Origin: Rhodoferax sp. | GTDB lineage: Bacteria; Pseudomonadota; Gammaproteobacteria; Burkholderiales; Burkholderiaceae_C | Direction: 5' to 3' | Length of the DNA stretch: 64,000 nucleotides | NCBI GenBank assembly: GCA_031291305.1 | Contig: JARLJH010000052.1 | Location: 62,001-126,000, forward strand | Shown here: piece after piece, positions 56,821-64,000 of the stretch | Position numbering within the stretch: position 1 is the first letter of the stretch | How the letters are laid out: every line of letters starts with the position of its first letter | The notes under the pieces: model-generated | Databases searched by the model: none | What the model was told of the DNA's origin: nothing | The model's input: only the letters and a program-made list of their open reading frames with translations | Program-made: the position numbers and the translations under genes

Positions 56821-57879
56821 CTAGCGCAGGATCAGCAGATTCTCAAAAGACAGCCCCAGCACCACCTGGCTGCCGCGCTCGGGCAGGGTTTGGTTGGGGT
56901 CGTTGAACACATCCAGGTCCAACACCTCAGATCCCAGGCGTGTACGGATACGCACTACAGCCCCGAGGAAATTGACATCTTCAACCACCACGTTGATGGC
57001 GTTCTTGCCGGGCTGGGGCGCTTCAATGAGCAGGGCTTCCGGGCGAATCGCCAGCACGCAGTCTTGCCCGGCTGCCAGATCGGTCATCGGGTTGCTGGAG
57101 GTCAACACCTGGTCGCCCACGCGCACGGTGCCCGCCTGCACGTCGACCACCGTGGCTTGCAGTTGGTTGAGCGTGCCGACAAACGAGGCCACAAAGCGCG
57201 TGCGGGGAAAGTTGTAGGTCTCGGACGGCGTGCCAATCTGTTCGACTGCGCCCTCGTTGAGCACCACGATTCGGTCCGAGATCGACAAGGCCTCTTCCTG
57301 GTCGTGGGTCACAAACACGGTGGTGATATTGAGTTCGCGCTGTAAGACGCGGATTTCTTCGCGCAGCGACACGCGGATCTTCGCATCCAGCGCCGACAAG
57401 GGTTCGTCCAACAGCAGTACCTTGGGTTTGTTGGCAATGGCGCGGGCCAGAGCCACACGCTGCTGCTGGCCGCCCGACATTTGCCAGGGGTAGCGATTGG
57501 CCAGGGTGTCGAGCTTGATCAGCGCCAGCATCTCCTTCACCCGCGCATCAATTTGCGCTTGCGGCTGTTTGGCCACCTTCAGGCCAAAACCAATGTTCTC
57601 GGCCACCGTCATGTTGGGGAACAGCGCATAGGATTGAAACACCATGCCTACATTGCGCTGGTTGGTGCGCAGATGGGTCACGTCTTTGCCGTCAAACACA
57701 ATGCTGCCGTGCGTGGGCGACTCGAAACCCGCCAGCATGCGCAGAATCGTGGTCTTGCCACAGCCCGAGGGGCCGAGAAAGGTGATGAACTCGCCTTTCT
57801 CCGCCGAAATGGAAAAGTCTTTAACCGCCAGATGGCTGTCAAACTGCTTTTTGAGATTGGATATTTCCAGAAAGGCCAT
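56821..57879 (-). CDS. ABC importer ATP-binding protein (POT/FET type)
   Basis: A 352-residue ATPase: Walker A GPSGCGKTT, VFQSYALFP, signature MSGGQQQR, LLLDEPLSALD, VTHDQEEAL and a TOBE domain. It belongs to the cluster of importers for polyamines, ferric ion and 2-aminoethylphosphonate. Last gene of the four-gene operon (38 bp after the permease). Confidence 0.9.
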   Translation of the reverse strand: MAFLEISNLKKQFDSHLAVKDFSISAEKGEFITFLGPSGCGKTTILRMLAGFESPTHGSIVFDGKDVTHLRTNQRNVGMVFQSYALFPNMTVAENIGFGLKVAKQPQAQIDARVKEMLALIKLDTLANRYPWQMSGGQQQRVALARAIANKPKVLLLDEPLSALDAKIRVSLREEIRVLQRELNITTVFVTHDQEEALSISDRIVVLNEGAVEQIGTPSETYNFPRTRFVASFVGTLNQLQATVVDVQAGTVRVGDQVLTSSNPMTDLAAGQDCVLAIRPEALLIEAPQPGKNAINVVVEDVNFLGAVVRIRTRLGSEVLDLDVFNDPNQTLPERGSQVVLGLSFENLLILR

Positions 57880-57917
57880 GGCGAAATTCTCTTTTTCCTT
57901 AGGATTGCTAGGGGGCT

Positions 57918-58721
57918 CTATGAATGGGCCGGCTTGGTCTTGGCATTGCGCCCGAACACCTGAATCAAGCCCATCGAGGCCCAGGTGATCAGGAAGGCAA
58001 TCACCGCCAGCGCTGAGGGTTCATAGGCGCGGTTGGCACCAATCAGCTGCAGGTAGGGGCCAAAAGCTGGACGATCCAGCAAACTGGCCATGGTGAATTC
58101 ACCAATGACCACGGCAAAGGTCAGAAACGCGCCTGACAAAATGGCCGAGGTGATGTTCGGAAAAATCACCTTGAACAAAATCGTGGCACGCCCCGCGCCG
58201 AGCACCTCGGCGGCTTCGGTCAGGGTGCGGACATCAATGGTGCGCAGGCCTGTGTCGATGGAGCGGTACATGTAGGGCAGTGACAGGGTGACATAGCTGC
58301 ACATCAGCAGGAAGTCGGTGGCGCGGTCGCTACCGGTCAGCGGGATGATGGAGCTGCTGTTGTACATGCGCAGGTAGCCGTAGACGATGACGATGGCCGG
58401 AATCACCAAGGGAAGCAAGGTGATGAACTCCACCACCGGGCGCATCTTGGGCATCTTCAGGTGCACCCAGTACGCGGTGGGCACGCTGAGCAAAATACCA
58501 AACACAATCGTGACCAGCGCCATGATCATGGAATAGCCAAAAGTCTGCTGAAACTGCGGGTCGGCAAATACCACACGGTAAGCATCAAAGCTGTATTCAC
58601 CCCGGCGCATGCGCAGGCTGAATTCAAAGGTGGCAATCAGTGGAATCAGGAAGTAACTGGCCCCTAGCGCCATGGCGATCCAAGCGCCCAGGCGCGACGA
58701 CTTGTTGGCGTTATGGCTCAT
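57918..58721 (-). CDS. ABC importer permease 2
   Basis: A 267-residue permease with about six spans; EAA loop TEAAEVLGAGRATILFKVIFPNI. Its ATG overlaps the stop of permease 1 (ATGA), so the two are coupled. Confidence 0.88.
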   Translation of the reverse strand: MSHNANKSSRLGAWIAMALGASYFLIPLIATFEFSLRMRRGEYSFDAYRVVFADPQFQQTFGYSMIMALVTIVFGILLSVPTAYWVHLKMPKMRPVVEFITLLPLVIPAIVIVYGYLRMYNSSSIIPLTGSDRATDFLLMCSYVTLSLPYMYRSIDTGLRTIDVRTLTEAAEVLGAGRATILFKVIFPNITSAILSGAFLTFAVVIGEFTMASLLDRPAFGPYLQLIGANRAYEPSALAVIAFLITWASMGLIQVFGRNAKTKPAHS

Positions 58722-59611
58722 GCGCTCCTCCGTTCAGACCGGCTGCGCAAGAGCATGTAGCCCAGGTTGGCCAGTCCGGTGATCACGATCATGCCCAGCG
58801 CCATGGCGTAACCCAGGTTGGGGTTGTGCAACACGTCACCGCGAATTTGGGCGTACAGCAAAATGGGCACGATGTTGAGCGAGCTGCCGGTCAACGCATA
58901 GGCCGTGGCCACCGCACCAAAGGCATTGGCAAACAGCAGCAGCATGGCCCCTGCCATGCTGGGCCACAGCACCGGCAACGCCACATAACGCCAGTACTGC
59001 AAGGGCGTGCCGCCCAGGCAATCGCTGGCTTCGCGCCACTCTTTTTTCAGGCCATCCAAGGCCGGGGTGACGATCAACACCATCAACGGAATCTGGAAAT
59101 ACAAATAGGTCAGCGCCAGGCCGACAAAACTCAAAATGCTGAAACCCGTGGCGTACAGATTCACCCCAAAAAGTGACTTGAGCAAAATGGTGACCAAGCC
59201 CATGCGCCCCAGCGTGGCCAAAAAGGCAAAGGCCAGCGGCACGCCGGCAAAGTTGGAGGCCACGCCGGAAAACGTCATCAGCGTGGGCCGTATCCAGGCG
59301 GGCAGTTTGCCCATCACCACCGCCCAGGCCAGCAAAGAGCCAAGCACTCCGCCACCGATGGCTGAGGTGGCGCTGATCTTGAAGCTGATCCAATACGCTT
59401 CCAGTACATTGGCTTCAAACAAGCCGCGCAAATTGGCCAGCGTGAAATGACCATCAGCGTCCTGGAAGGCGCCGATCATCAAGTCTGCCGTGGGCAATAG
59501 CAGGAACAGTAGCGCGAACACAAGAAAAGGCAAAACACCCAGCCAGTTCATGGTGGCTGGCTTGGTCAGCGCTTTGGGGGAAAGAGTGTCAGCGGACAAG
59601 ATCGTGCTCAC
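58718..59611 (-). CDS. ABC importer permease 1
   Basis: A 297-residue permease. The EAA loop is WREASDCLGGTPLQYWRYVALPVL. I place the start at GTG 59611 because an ATG at 59662 would put its first codons inside the stem-loop at 59633-59659; ATG 59551 is also possible. Neither has a strong ribosome site. Confidence 0.82.
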   Translation of the reverse strand: MSTILSADTLSPKALTKPATMNWLGVLPFLVFALLFLLLPTADLMIGAFQDADGHFTLANLRGLFEANVLEAYWISFKISATSAIGGGVLGSLLAWAVVMGKLPAWIRPTLMTFSGVASNFAGVPLAFAFLATLGRMGLVTILLKSLFGVNLYATGFSILSFVGLALTYLYFQIPLMVLIVTPALDGLKKEWREASDCLGGTPLQYWRYVALPVLWPSMAGAMLLLFANAFGAVATAYALTGSSLNIVPILLYAQIRGDVLHNPNLGYAMALGMIVITGLANLGYMLLRSRSERRSA

Positions 59612-59632
59612 AGGTAAAGAGAAATAGCGAAA

Positions 59633-59659
59633 TCGGGCACGGCTTGTGGCCGTGCCCGA
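59633..59659 (-). terminator. Intercistronic hairpin after the binding-protein gene
   Basis: A perfect 11-bp stem TCGGGCACGGC / GCCGTGCCCGA with a 5-base loop lies 24 bases after the binding-protein stop. T-rich sequence follows. It probably lowers expression of the membrane genes relative to the binding protein. Confidence 0.7.
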
Positions 59660-59682
59660 CATTCAGATGCCAGAAGCGTTGC

Positions 59683-60795
59683 TTACTTAACCGTTGCGCC
59701 CACCACTTGATCCCACTGCTTGGTGATCACTTCCTTGGCAGCACCTTGTTGCTCCAGCGTCGGGAAGGTCGCCTTGGCATAGGCAGCGGCTGGTGGCAGC
59801 TTGTCCAGGGATGCCTGGGTGAATTTCTTTTTGCCGATCAGATCGTTGAAACGGATCGGGTGGCAGTAGCCATTGAGCAAGCCTTGTTGACCTTCGTCAG
59901 AGTACAGGTACTCCATCCACAGCTTGGCGGCATTGGGGTGAGGTGCGTAAGCGCTGATGGCCTGCACATAAACCCCGGCAACCACACCGGTCTTCGGCAC
60001 GATCACGTCCACCTTCGGGTTGCCTTTGAGCGTGTCACGATCTGCCAAAGCGTTGTAGTCCCAGCGCACGATGATGGGCGTGGTGCCTTGGGTGAGAGAA
60101 GCGGCCTTGCCGATCACCGGTACAAAGTTACCTGCCTTGTTCATATCTCCGAAAAACTTCAAGCCGGCTGCTGCCGCTTTGGAAGCGTCACCCTTGGAGC
60201 TAGCCAAGCCAGCAGCGTAAATACCTTGAATGGCCTGGTTGGCACTGCGCGGGTCACCAGCCAAAGCCACGGCGTTTTTGTATTCCGGCTTGAGCAGGTC
60301 AGCCCAGTCGGCAGGTGCCTTGCTGATCATGTCGCTGTTCACTTGGAACGACAGCACGCCATAGTAGTCGCCGTACCAGTAGCCTTCAGCATCTTTGGCT
60401 GTGCCAGGAATCGAGGACCAGGTGCTCACCTTGTAAGGCATCAGCAAACCAGCGGCTTTGGCAGAGGGGCCAAAGGACAGGCCCACGTCAATGGTGTCAG
60501 GCGCTTGCGGGCCCTTGTTATCCTTGTTGGCCTTGATCGCTTCCACTTCGTCACCAGAACCTGCGTCGGGGTTCAGCTCGTTGACCTGGATGCCGTACTT
60601 GGCTTTGAACGCGTCAATGATCGGACCGTAACCGCACCAGTTACGTGCCAGAGCAATCACGGTCAACTGACCTTCTGCCTTGGCCGCAGCCACCAGTTTC
60701 GCCGATTGCGCGTGGGCACTTTCGACACCGCAAACAGCCAGAGTTGCCAACGCCAAAGCGCTCAACGAGGGACGGGAAAACAAGCAAGACGACAT
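59683..60795 (-). CDS. ABC importer substrate-binding protein (SBP family 1/6)
   Basis: A 370-residue periplasmic protein with a signal peptide (about 1-30, ending SAHAQ). The mature part (GQLTVIALARNWCGYGPIIDAFKAKYGIQV) is of the ferric/aminoethylphosphonate-type binding proteins. ATG 60795 has AAAGGAG; the longer frame adds 20 non-signal residues. A Pho-box-like site lies 43 bases upstream, so a phosphorus compound (phosphonate or organophosphate) is a reasonable ligand guess. Confidence 0.87.
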   Translation of the reverse strand: MSSCLFSRPSLSALALATLAVCGVESAHAQSAKLVAAAKAEGQLTVIALARNWCGYGPIIDAFKAKYGIQVNELNPDAGSGDEVEAIKANKDNKGPQAPDTIDVGLSFGPSAKAAGLLMPYKVSTWSSIPGTAKDAEGYWYGDYYGVLSFQVNSDMISKAPADWADLLKPEYKNAVALAGDPRSANQAIQGIYAAGLASSKGDASKAAAAGLKFFGDMNKAGNFVPVIGKAASLTQGTTPIIVRWDYNALADRDTLKGNPKVDVIVPKTGVVAGVYVQAISAYAPHPNAAKLWMEYLYSDEGQQGLLNGYCHPIRFNDLIGKKKFTQASLDKLPPAAAYAKATFPTLEQQGAAKEVITKQWDQVVGATVK

Positions 60796-60837
60796 GAAGG
60801 CTCCTTTGAGAAAAGAGCACCAGTATTGCCAAAGCAT

Positions 60838-60855
60838 GTGACATTCTTGTGACAT
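60838..60855 (-). promoter_or_regulatory. Candidate Pho box
   Basis: On the minus strand: ATGTCAC-AAGA-ATGTCAC, two identical 7-mers with 4-base spacer, the geometry of the PhoB site (CTGTCAT-N4-CTGTCAT). Ten bases further is AATACT, a usable -10, and then the ribosome site and ATG of the binding protein. Confidence 0.6.
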
Positions 60856-60966
60856 GGCGTTGACACAACAGTGTGGGTGTTTGCCAGGTAAGAACCCGCA
60901 AAACCCAAGGTCATGGCGGGGAGAATTGACCTCCGATTTCTTAAACTCATTTTTTTCGGAGACCGC

Positions 60967-61650
60967 ATGAGCTTACGCAAGCTGGCCTTGTTTGACCTTG
61001 ACCACACCCTGATTCCAATGGATTCCGACCACGCCTGGGGCGAGTTCACCATGGCGCTGGGCTGGGTCGACCCTGAAGAATTCAAACGCCAAAACGACGC
61101 GTTCTACACCCAGTACATCAACGGAACCCTCGACATTGCGGCCTACGTGCGCTTCTCAACCGCAGCGTTTTGCCAGCAGGGCCGCGAGAAATCCATGGCG
61201 GCGCACACACAGTACATGCACCAGGTGGTGCACGCCATGATCCGCCCGCAGGCGGTGGAGCTGATTCGTCAGCACCAGGCGGCAGGCGACGACACGATCA
61301 TCGTCACCGCCACCAACGAATTTGTCACCCGTCCGATTGCCAAGATTTTTGGCGTGGACGAACTCATTGCCGTGGACCTGGAGCGCGACACCACACCGGG
61401 CAGCGAGGGCTGGTTCACCAGCACCATCCGTGGCACGCCGTCGTTTCGCGATGGCAAAGTGGCGCGCATCCAGGCCTGGCTGGCCGCGCGCGGCCTGCAA
61501 TGGGATCAGGTGCACACCACGTTCTATTCGGACTCCATCAACGACCTGCCGCTGCTGGAAAAGGTGGATGTACCGGTGGCCACCAACCCTGATAAACGCT
61601 TGCGCGCTGTTGCCGAGGAGCGGGGGTGGCGGATTCTGGAGTTGTTTTAG
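60967..61650 (+). CDS. HAD-IB family phosphatase (SerB-like)
   Basis: A 227-residue haloacid-dehalogenase phosphatase. Motif I DLDHTL with D10/D12, motif II TATNEF, motif IV DSINDLPLLE. HAD-IB members include phosphoserine phosphatase, but this protein is of the broader SerB-like type and could act on another phosphomonoester. The ATG 60967 has CGGAGA. It is divergent from the Pho-box importer (171 bp), hinting at a role in using imported phosphorylated substrates. Confidence 0.88.
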   Translation: MSLRKLALFDLDHTLIPMDSDHAWGEFTMALGWVDPEEFKRQNDAFYTQYINGTLDIAAYVRFSTAAFCQQGREKSMAAHTQYMHQVVHAMIRPQAVELIRQHQAAGDDTIIVTATNEFVTRPIAKIFGVDELIAVDLERDTTPGSEGWFTSTIRGTPSFRDGKVARIQAWLAARGLQWDQVHTTFYSDSINDLPLLEKVDVPVATNPDKRLRAVAEERGWRILELF

Positions 61651-62114
61651 AGTTTTTTTCAGCGCTGACCTCTTGGCGACCTGAAGCGCAGAACCTGGCA
61701 TCAGGCTGCCACATTTCAGCCCGTTTTGGCGATCTGCCGAACAAAATAAAAGCAAAAAAAACTTACCCAAACGGACTGTGGGTAGCGTTGTGGACAAGTG
61801 TGTTCACAAGCCGCCAAACCCGCGCCAGTATTGGCTTGGGCTAAGCTGCCTCATTTTTAAGCAGTAATGCTGCGTTGATTTTTTCGTCGCTTGAAGTGTG
61901 CTAACACATCACCCGTCCGATAGACCGCCGCAAAGCGGTCACCTTCCTTGGCACGATTTGCGTCTTACGCGACAACAGGCGAGGGCATGGCAATGCGATC
62001 ACTGGTGCGCGCCGCGCAAACAGTCGTTCAGTCAAGTCAAATAAAACTGCGCGTAGTGGCCTACGAGCGCTTGCCATCAAACTGATCGGCGGCGCCCAAA
62101 CCTATACTGGTCGC
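61651..62114. other. 464-bp intergenic region before the AraC gene
   Basis: No gene was recognised. It holds a T run just after the HAD stop (weak terminator), an A-rich tract (61742-61762), a sequence TGTGGACAA (61789-61797, one base off a DnaA box, single copy), and a hairpin GACCGC/GCGGTC (61923-61940). The last 150 bases should carry the AraC-gene promoter. A small RNA is possible but not supported. Confidence 0.4.
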
Positions 62115-62936
62115 ATGCCCCGCAACCCCATCCACCGCTTCTGGCGTTCACCGGTCCTGCCGTTTGTAGAGAGCCGCATGGCCCGCGACAGCAGCGCCTG
62201 TTATGCACCGCATTCCCACACCAGTTTGTCGATTGGAGCGGTGGATGGCGGGCGCAGCGTATTCCAGCACGGCAACAAAACCCAATCCTTGTCACGCGGC
62301 GACGTGGTGCTGATCCCGGCGGGCGATGTGCATGCCTGCAACGCGCAAGACGATGGTCAGTGGAGCTACCAAATGCTCTACCTCGACCCCCACTGGGTGC
62401 GTGCGGTGGTTGGTGAAATGGACAGCTTTGATGCCCAGGTGCTGCAGCACTTGCCCAGACACACAGCACCTCAGCACCTGCACACCCGGTTGACCGAACT
62501 GAACCACTGCCTTTTCGGCGACGCTCCGGTGCAGGACAAGGAAGCCGCGCTGCTGCTGTTCGTGGGCGATTTGTTTGGATCAGTTCAAGCCCGGCGCAGC
62601 CACGCCCAACCCGATGCAACTCGACTGCGCGGTGTGCAAGCCATGATCCAGGCGCGGTGCACAGAAACACTCACCTTGGATGAGATGGCGGCCCAGGCTT
62701 GCATGAGCCGCTACCACTTTGTGCGCAGCTTCAAACGCTCGGTGGGCTTGACCCCACACGCCTGGCAACTTGACCAACGCATTCAGCGTGCCCGCCATCT
62801 GCTGAAGCAGGGTATGGGTCTGGCCGAGGCGGCGCTGCACCTGGGCTTTGCCGACCAAAGCCATTTTCAGCGCGCCTTCAAACAGCGCGTGGCCGCCACG
62901 CCGGGCGACTACCTGCGCAATATTCTTCAAGACTGA
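62115..62936 (+). CDS. AraC family transcriptional regulator
   Basis: A 273-residue regulator: N-terminal cupin-like effector domain (about 15-140; HSHTSLSIGAVDGG and GDVVLIPAGDVHACNA) and C-terminal double HTH (about 180-272; TLDEMAAQACMSRYHFVRSFK, GLAEAALHLGFADQSHFQRAFKQR). Next to a LysE-type exporter (52 bp), a common pairing in which the regulator controls amino-acid or metabolite export. Confidence 0.92.
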   Translation: MPRNPIHRFWRSPVLPFVESRMARDSSACYAPHSHTSLSIGAVDGGRSVFQHGNKTQSLSRGDVVLIPAGDVHACNAQDDGQWSYQMLYLDPHWVRAVVGEMDSFDAQVLQHLPRHTAPQHLHTRLTELNHCLFGDAPVQDKEAALLLFVGDLFGSVQARRSHAQPDATRLRGVQAMIQARCTETLTLDEMAAQACMSRYHFVRSFKRSVGLTPHAWQLDQRIQRARHLLKQGMGLAEAALHLGFADQSHFQRAFKQRVAATPGDYLRNILQD

Positions 62937-62988
62937 AACCGGCTCAAGCGGCGAAGCTGCGTCCTTTGATGAAAAGGACACAACCCTC

Positions 62989-63612
62989 ATGACGCTATGG
63001 CAACAATTCTTGATGATCGCAGGCCTGCATTTCTTGGCGCTGCTCAGCCCGGGGCCGGACTTTTTTCTGATCGTGCGCAGCGCCGTGGTCAACGGCACGC
63101 GGGTGGCCAGCGGGGTGTGCGTGGGCATTGCCTTGGCGAATGGTTTCTACATTGCCCTGGCCATCAGCGGTGTGGCGGTGCTGCAAGAGGTCAGCGGCTT
63201 GATGAATGCGCTGACCTGGGGCGGCTGCGCTTACCTGGCCTGGTTGGGCTGGCGCTTTTTGCGTGTGCGTGGCGAGGTGATCCGCCCTAGCGAAAACGGT
63301 AGCCAGACGGCCCCCGGCTCCTGGTGGAAAGAATGCCGTGTGGGGTTTCTCTCCGGCACGCTGAATCCAAAGAACTCGCTGTTTTACGCCAGCCTGTTTT
63401 CACTCGGGTTTGGGCCGTCAACCTCTTTGGCCGTGCAACTGGCTTACGGCGCGTGGATGTTTGCCATCGTACTGCTGTGGGATCTGGGCATTGCCCGTGC
63501 CGCCGGTCACCCGCCGGTAGTGAAGCGTTTTATGGCCCATGTGCGCAAGGTGGAGCGCGCCACCGGGGTGATTCTGCTCAGTCTGGCTGCCGGCATTGTC
63601 TGGTCACGTTGA
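62989..63612 (+). CDS. LysE/RhtB family exporter
   Basis: A 207-residue inner-membrane exporter with about six hydrophobic segments; the family start LSPGPDFFLIVRSAVVNGTRVASG and GFLSGTLNPKNSLFYAS are clear. It should expel an amino acid or derivative. ATG 62989 has AAAGGA; an upstream frame overlaps the regulator gene and does not fit the family. Confidence 0.92.
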   Translation: MTLWQQFLMIAGLHFLALLSPGPDFFLIVRSAVVNGTRVASGVCVGIALANGFYIALAISGVAVLQEVSGLMNALTWGGCAYLAWLGWRFLRVRGEVIRPSENGSQTAPGSWWKECRVGFLSGTLNPKNSLFYASLFSLGFGPSTSLAVQLAYGAWMFAIVLLWDLGIARAAGHPPVVKRFMAHVRKVERATGVILLSLAAGIVWSR

Positions 63613-63621
63613 CAACAAAAT

Positions 63622-63672
63622 ATGTTTCAAGCCCCCGTCTATAAACAATAAGTAGATATCAATGCTATAGCA
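63622..63672 (-). repeat. Dispersed palindromic repeat, copy 14
   Basis: On the minus strand: GAATGCTATAGCATTGATATC ends near 63655-63675 and TAGACGGGGGCTTGAAAC marks the right half, resembling putA copy 3. It lies just after the LysE-type gene. Confidence 0.5.
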
Positions 63673-63796
63673 TTCAGCCAATACACACCGCGCAGCTTGC
63701 CAACCATGTTGCCTGATCGCCGATCAGGATCGTGTGATTGGTTTTATAGATGCCGTTGCACAAGGTATTCAAGCCAAGCGCAACCCCATTACCATC

Positions 63797-64000
63797 ATGG
63801 TCATGGCACTCAAACCCCGCATCCTTTTGGTCGAAGACGAATCCGGTATTGCTGACACCTTGCAATACGTATTGGCCACCGATGGCTTCACCCCGGTGTG
63901 GTGCAGCACGGCTGAAGAAGCCATTCGCCAATTTCAGGCCGAGCCGCCCGCGCTGGCGGTGCTGGACGTGGGCCTGCCCGACCTGAACGGTTTTGAGTTG
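63797..64000 (+). CDS. Response regulator receiver domain, CreB-like (partial, runs off right edge)
   Basis: An open frame from ATG 63797 (or 63803) to the window edge, 68 codons. The receiver domain has the acidic patch VEDE, then GIADTLQYVLATDGF, and the phospho-Asp in LAVLDVGLPDLNGFEL; the GIADTL and LDVGLPD..GFEL pattern fits CreB of the CreBC two-component system. The effector domain lies outside the window. Confidence 0.75.
   Translation, partial: MVMALKPRILLVEDESGIADTLQYVLATDGFTPVWCSTAEEAIRQFQAEPPALAVLDVGLPDLNGFEL

Noticed and set aside
61789-61797. DnaA-box-like TGTGGACAA beside an A-rich tract, possible origin
   Set aside because: Only one near-match box was seen, with no dnaA, dnaN, gyrB or rnpA nearby, so an origin is not supported.
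61651-62114. Possible small RNA gene in the gap before the AraC gene
   Set aside because: No promoter-terminator pair or known RNA structure was visible.

Overview
The window looks like chromosomal DNA of a betaproteobacterium of the Comamonadaceae (Rhodoferax/Polaromonas/Acidovorax type). This is inferred from protein families and gene orders (short two-domain PutA, pilT-pilU followed by a hydroxyisobutyrate-dehydrogenase-like gene, the rsmI-yraN-diaA-dolP block, recX-recA, topoisomerase III with a C-terminal SWIB domain, type-2 ArgC, Comamonas-type porin) and from two interspersed repeats I associate with this family. No rRNA, tRNA, CRISPR array, insertion sequence or prophage was seen. Coding density is high and both strands are used. 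The window begins inside a DUF302 gene and ends inside a CreB-like response regulator gene.

Layout. 0-9 kb: DUF302 gene, putA, divergent periplasmic-sensor GGDEF-EAL protein with an Lrp-type regulator, PLP homeostasis protein, membrane diguanylate cyclase. 9-24 kb: DegP-like protease, pilT/pilU, a dehydrogenase, the envelope/replication housekeeping block dolP-diaA-yraN-rsmI, an M48 peptidase, an acetyl-CoA hydrolase/transferase, and a PP2C phosphatase / twin-FHA / GAF-GspE ATPase operon. 24-32 kb: sucCD, argC, recX-recA with a LexA box, a MarR regulator and a TctD/TctE-like two-component system. 32-41 kb: SPOR protein, birA, a SET-domain methyltransferase divergent from topoisomerase III-SWIB, an alpha/beta hydrolase-MarR-GIY-YIG-DUF2239 operon with tandem operators, an orphan ParA and an AIM24 protein. 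41-47 kb: polyamine-type ABC transporter and a GcvA-like LysR. 47-55 kb: nucleoside salvage (cdd, punA, porin, deoC, deoA) and a LysR/SDR pair. 55-64 kb: B12-radical SAM protein, an ABC importer with a candidate Pho box, a divergent HAD phosphatase, an AraC/LysE exporter pair and the truncated creB-like gene.

The most striking feature not explained by genes is a roughly 45-bp imperfect palindromic repeat present at least 14 times. About half the copies sit inside essential or core genes without breaking the frame (three in putA; others in yggS, argC, topB, deoA, deoC and the dehydrogenase), and one provides the last codons and stop of recA. Copies read in one frame give a recurring short peptide (pattern (I/V)A...(R/G)A(R/T)G), so the repeat behaves like a protein-tolerated mobile palindrome. 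Other leads are the SET methyltransferase / TopB-SWIB pair with a histone-H1-like linker, the PP2C-FHA-GspE signalling operon with a possible coupled leader peptide, the twin CCCGGG operators of the DUF2239 operon, and the Pho-box promoter of the second ABC importer.
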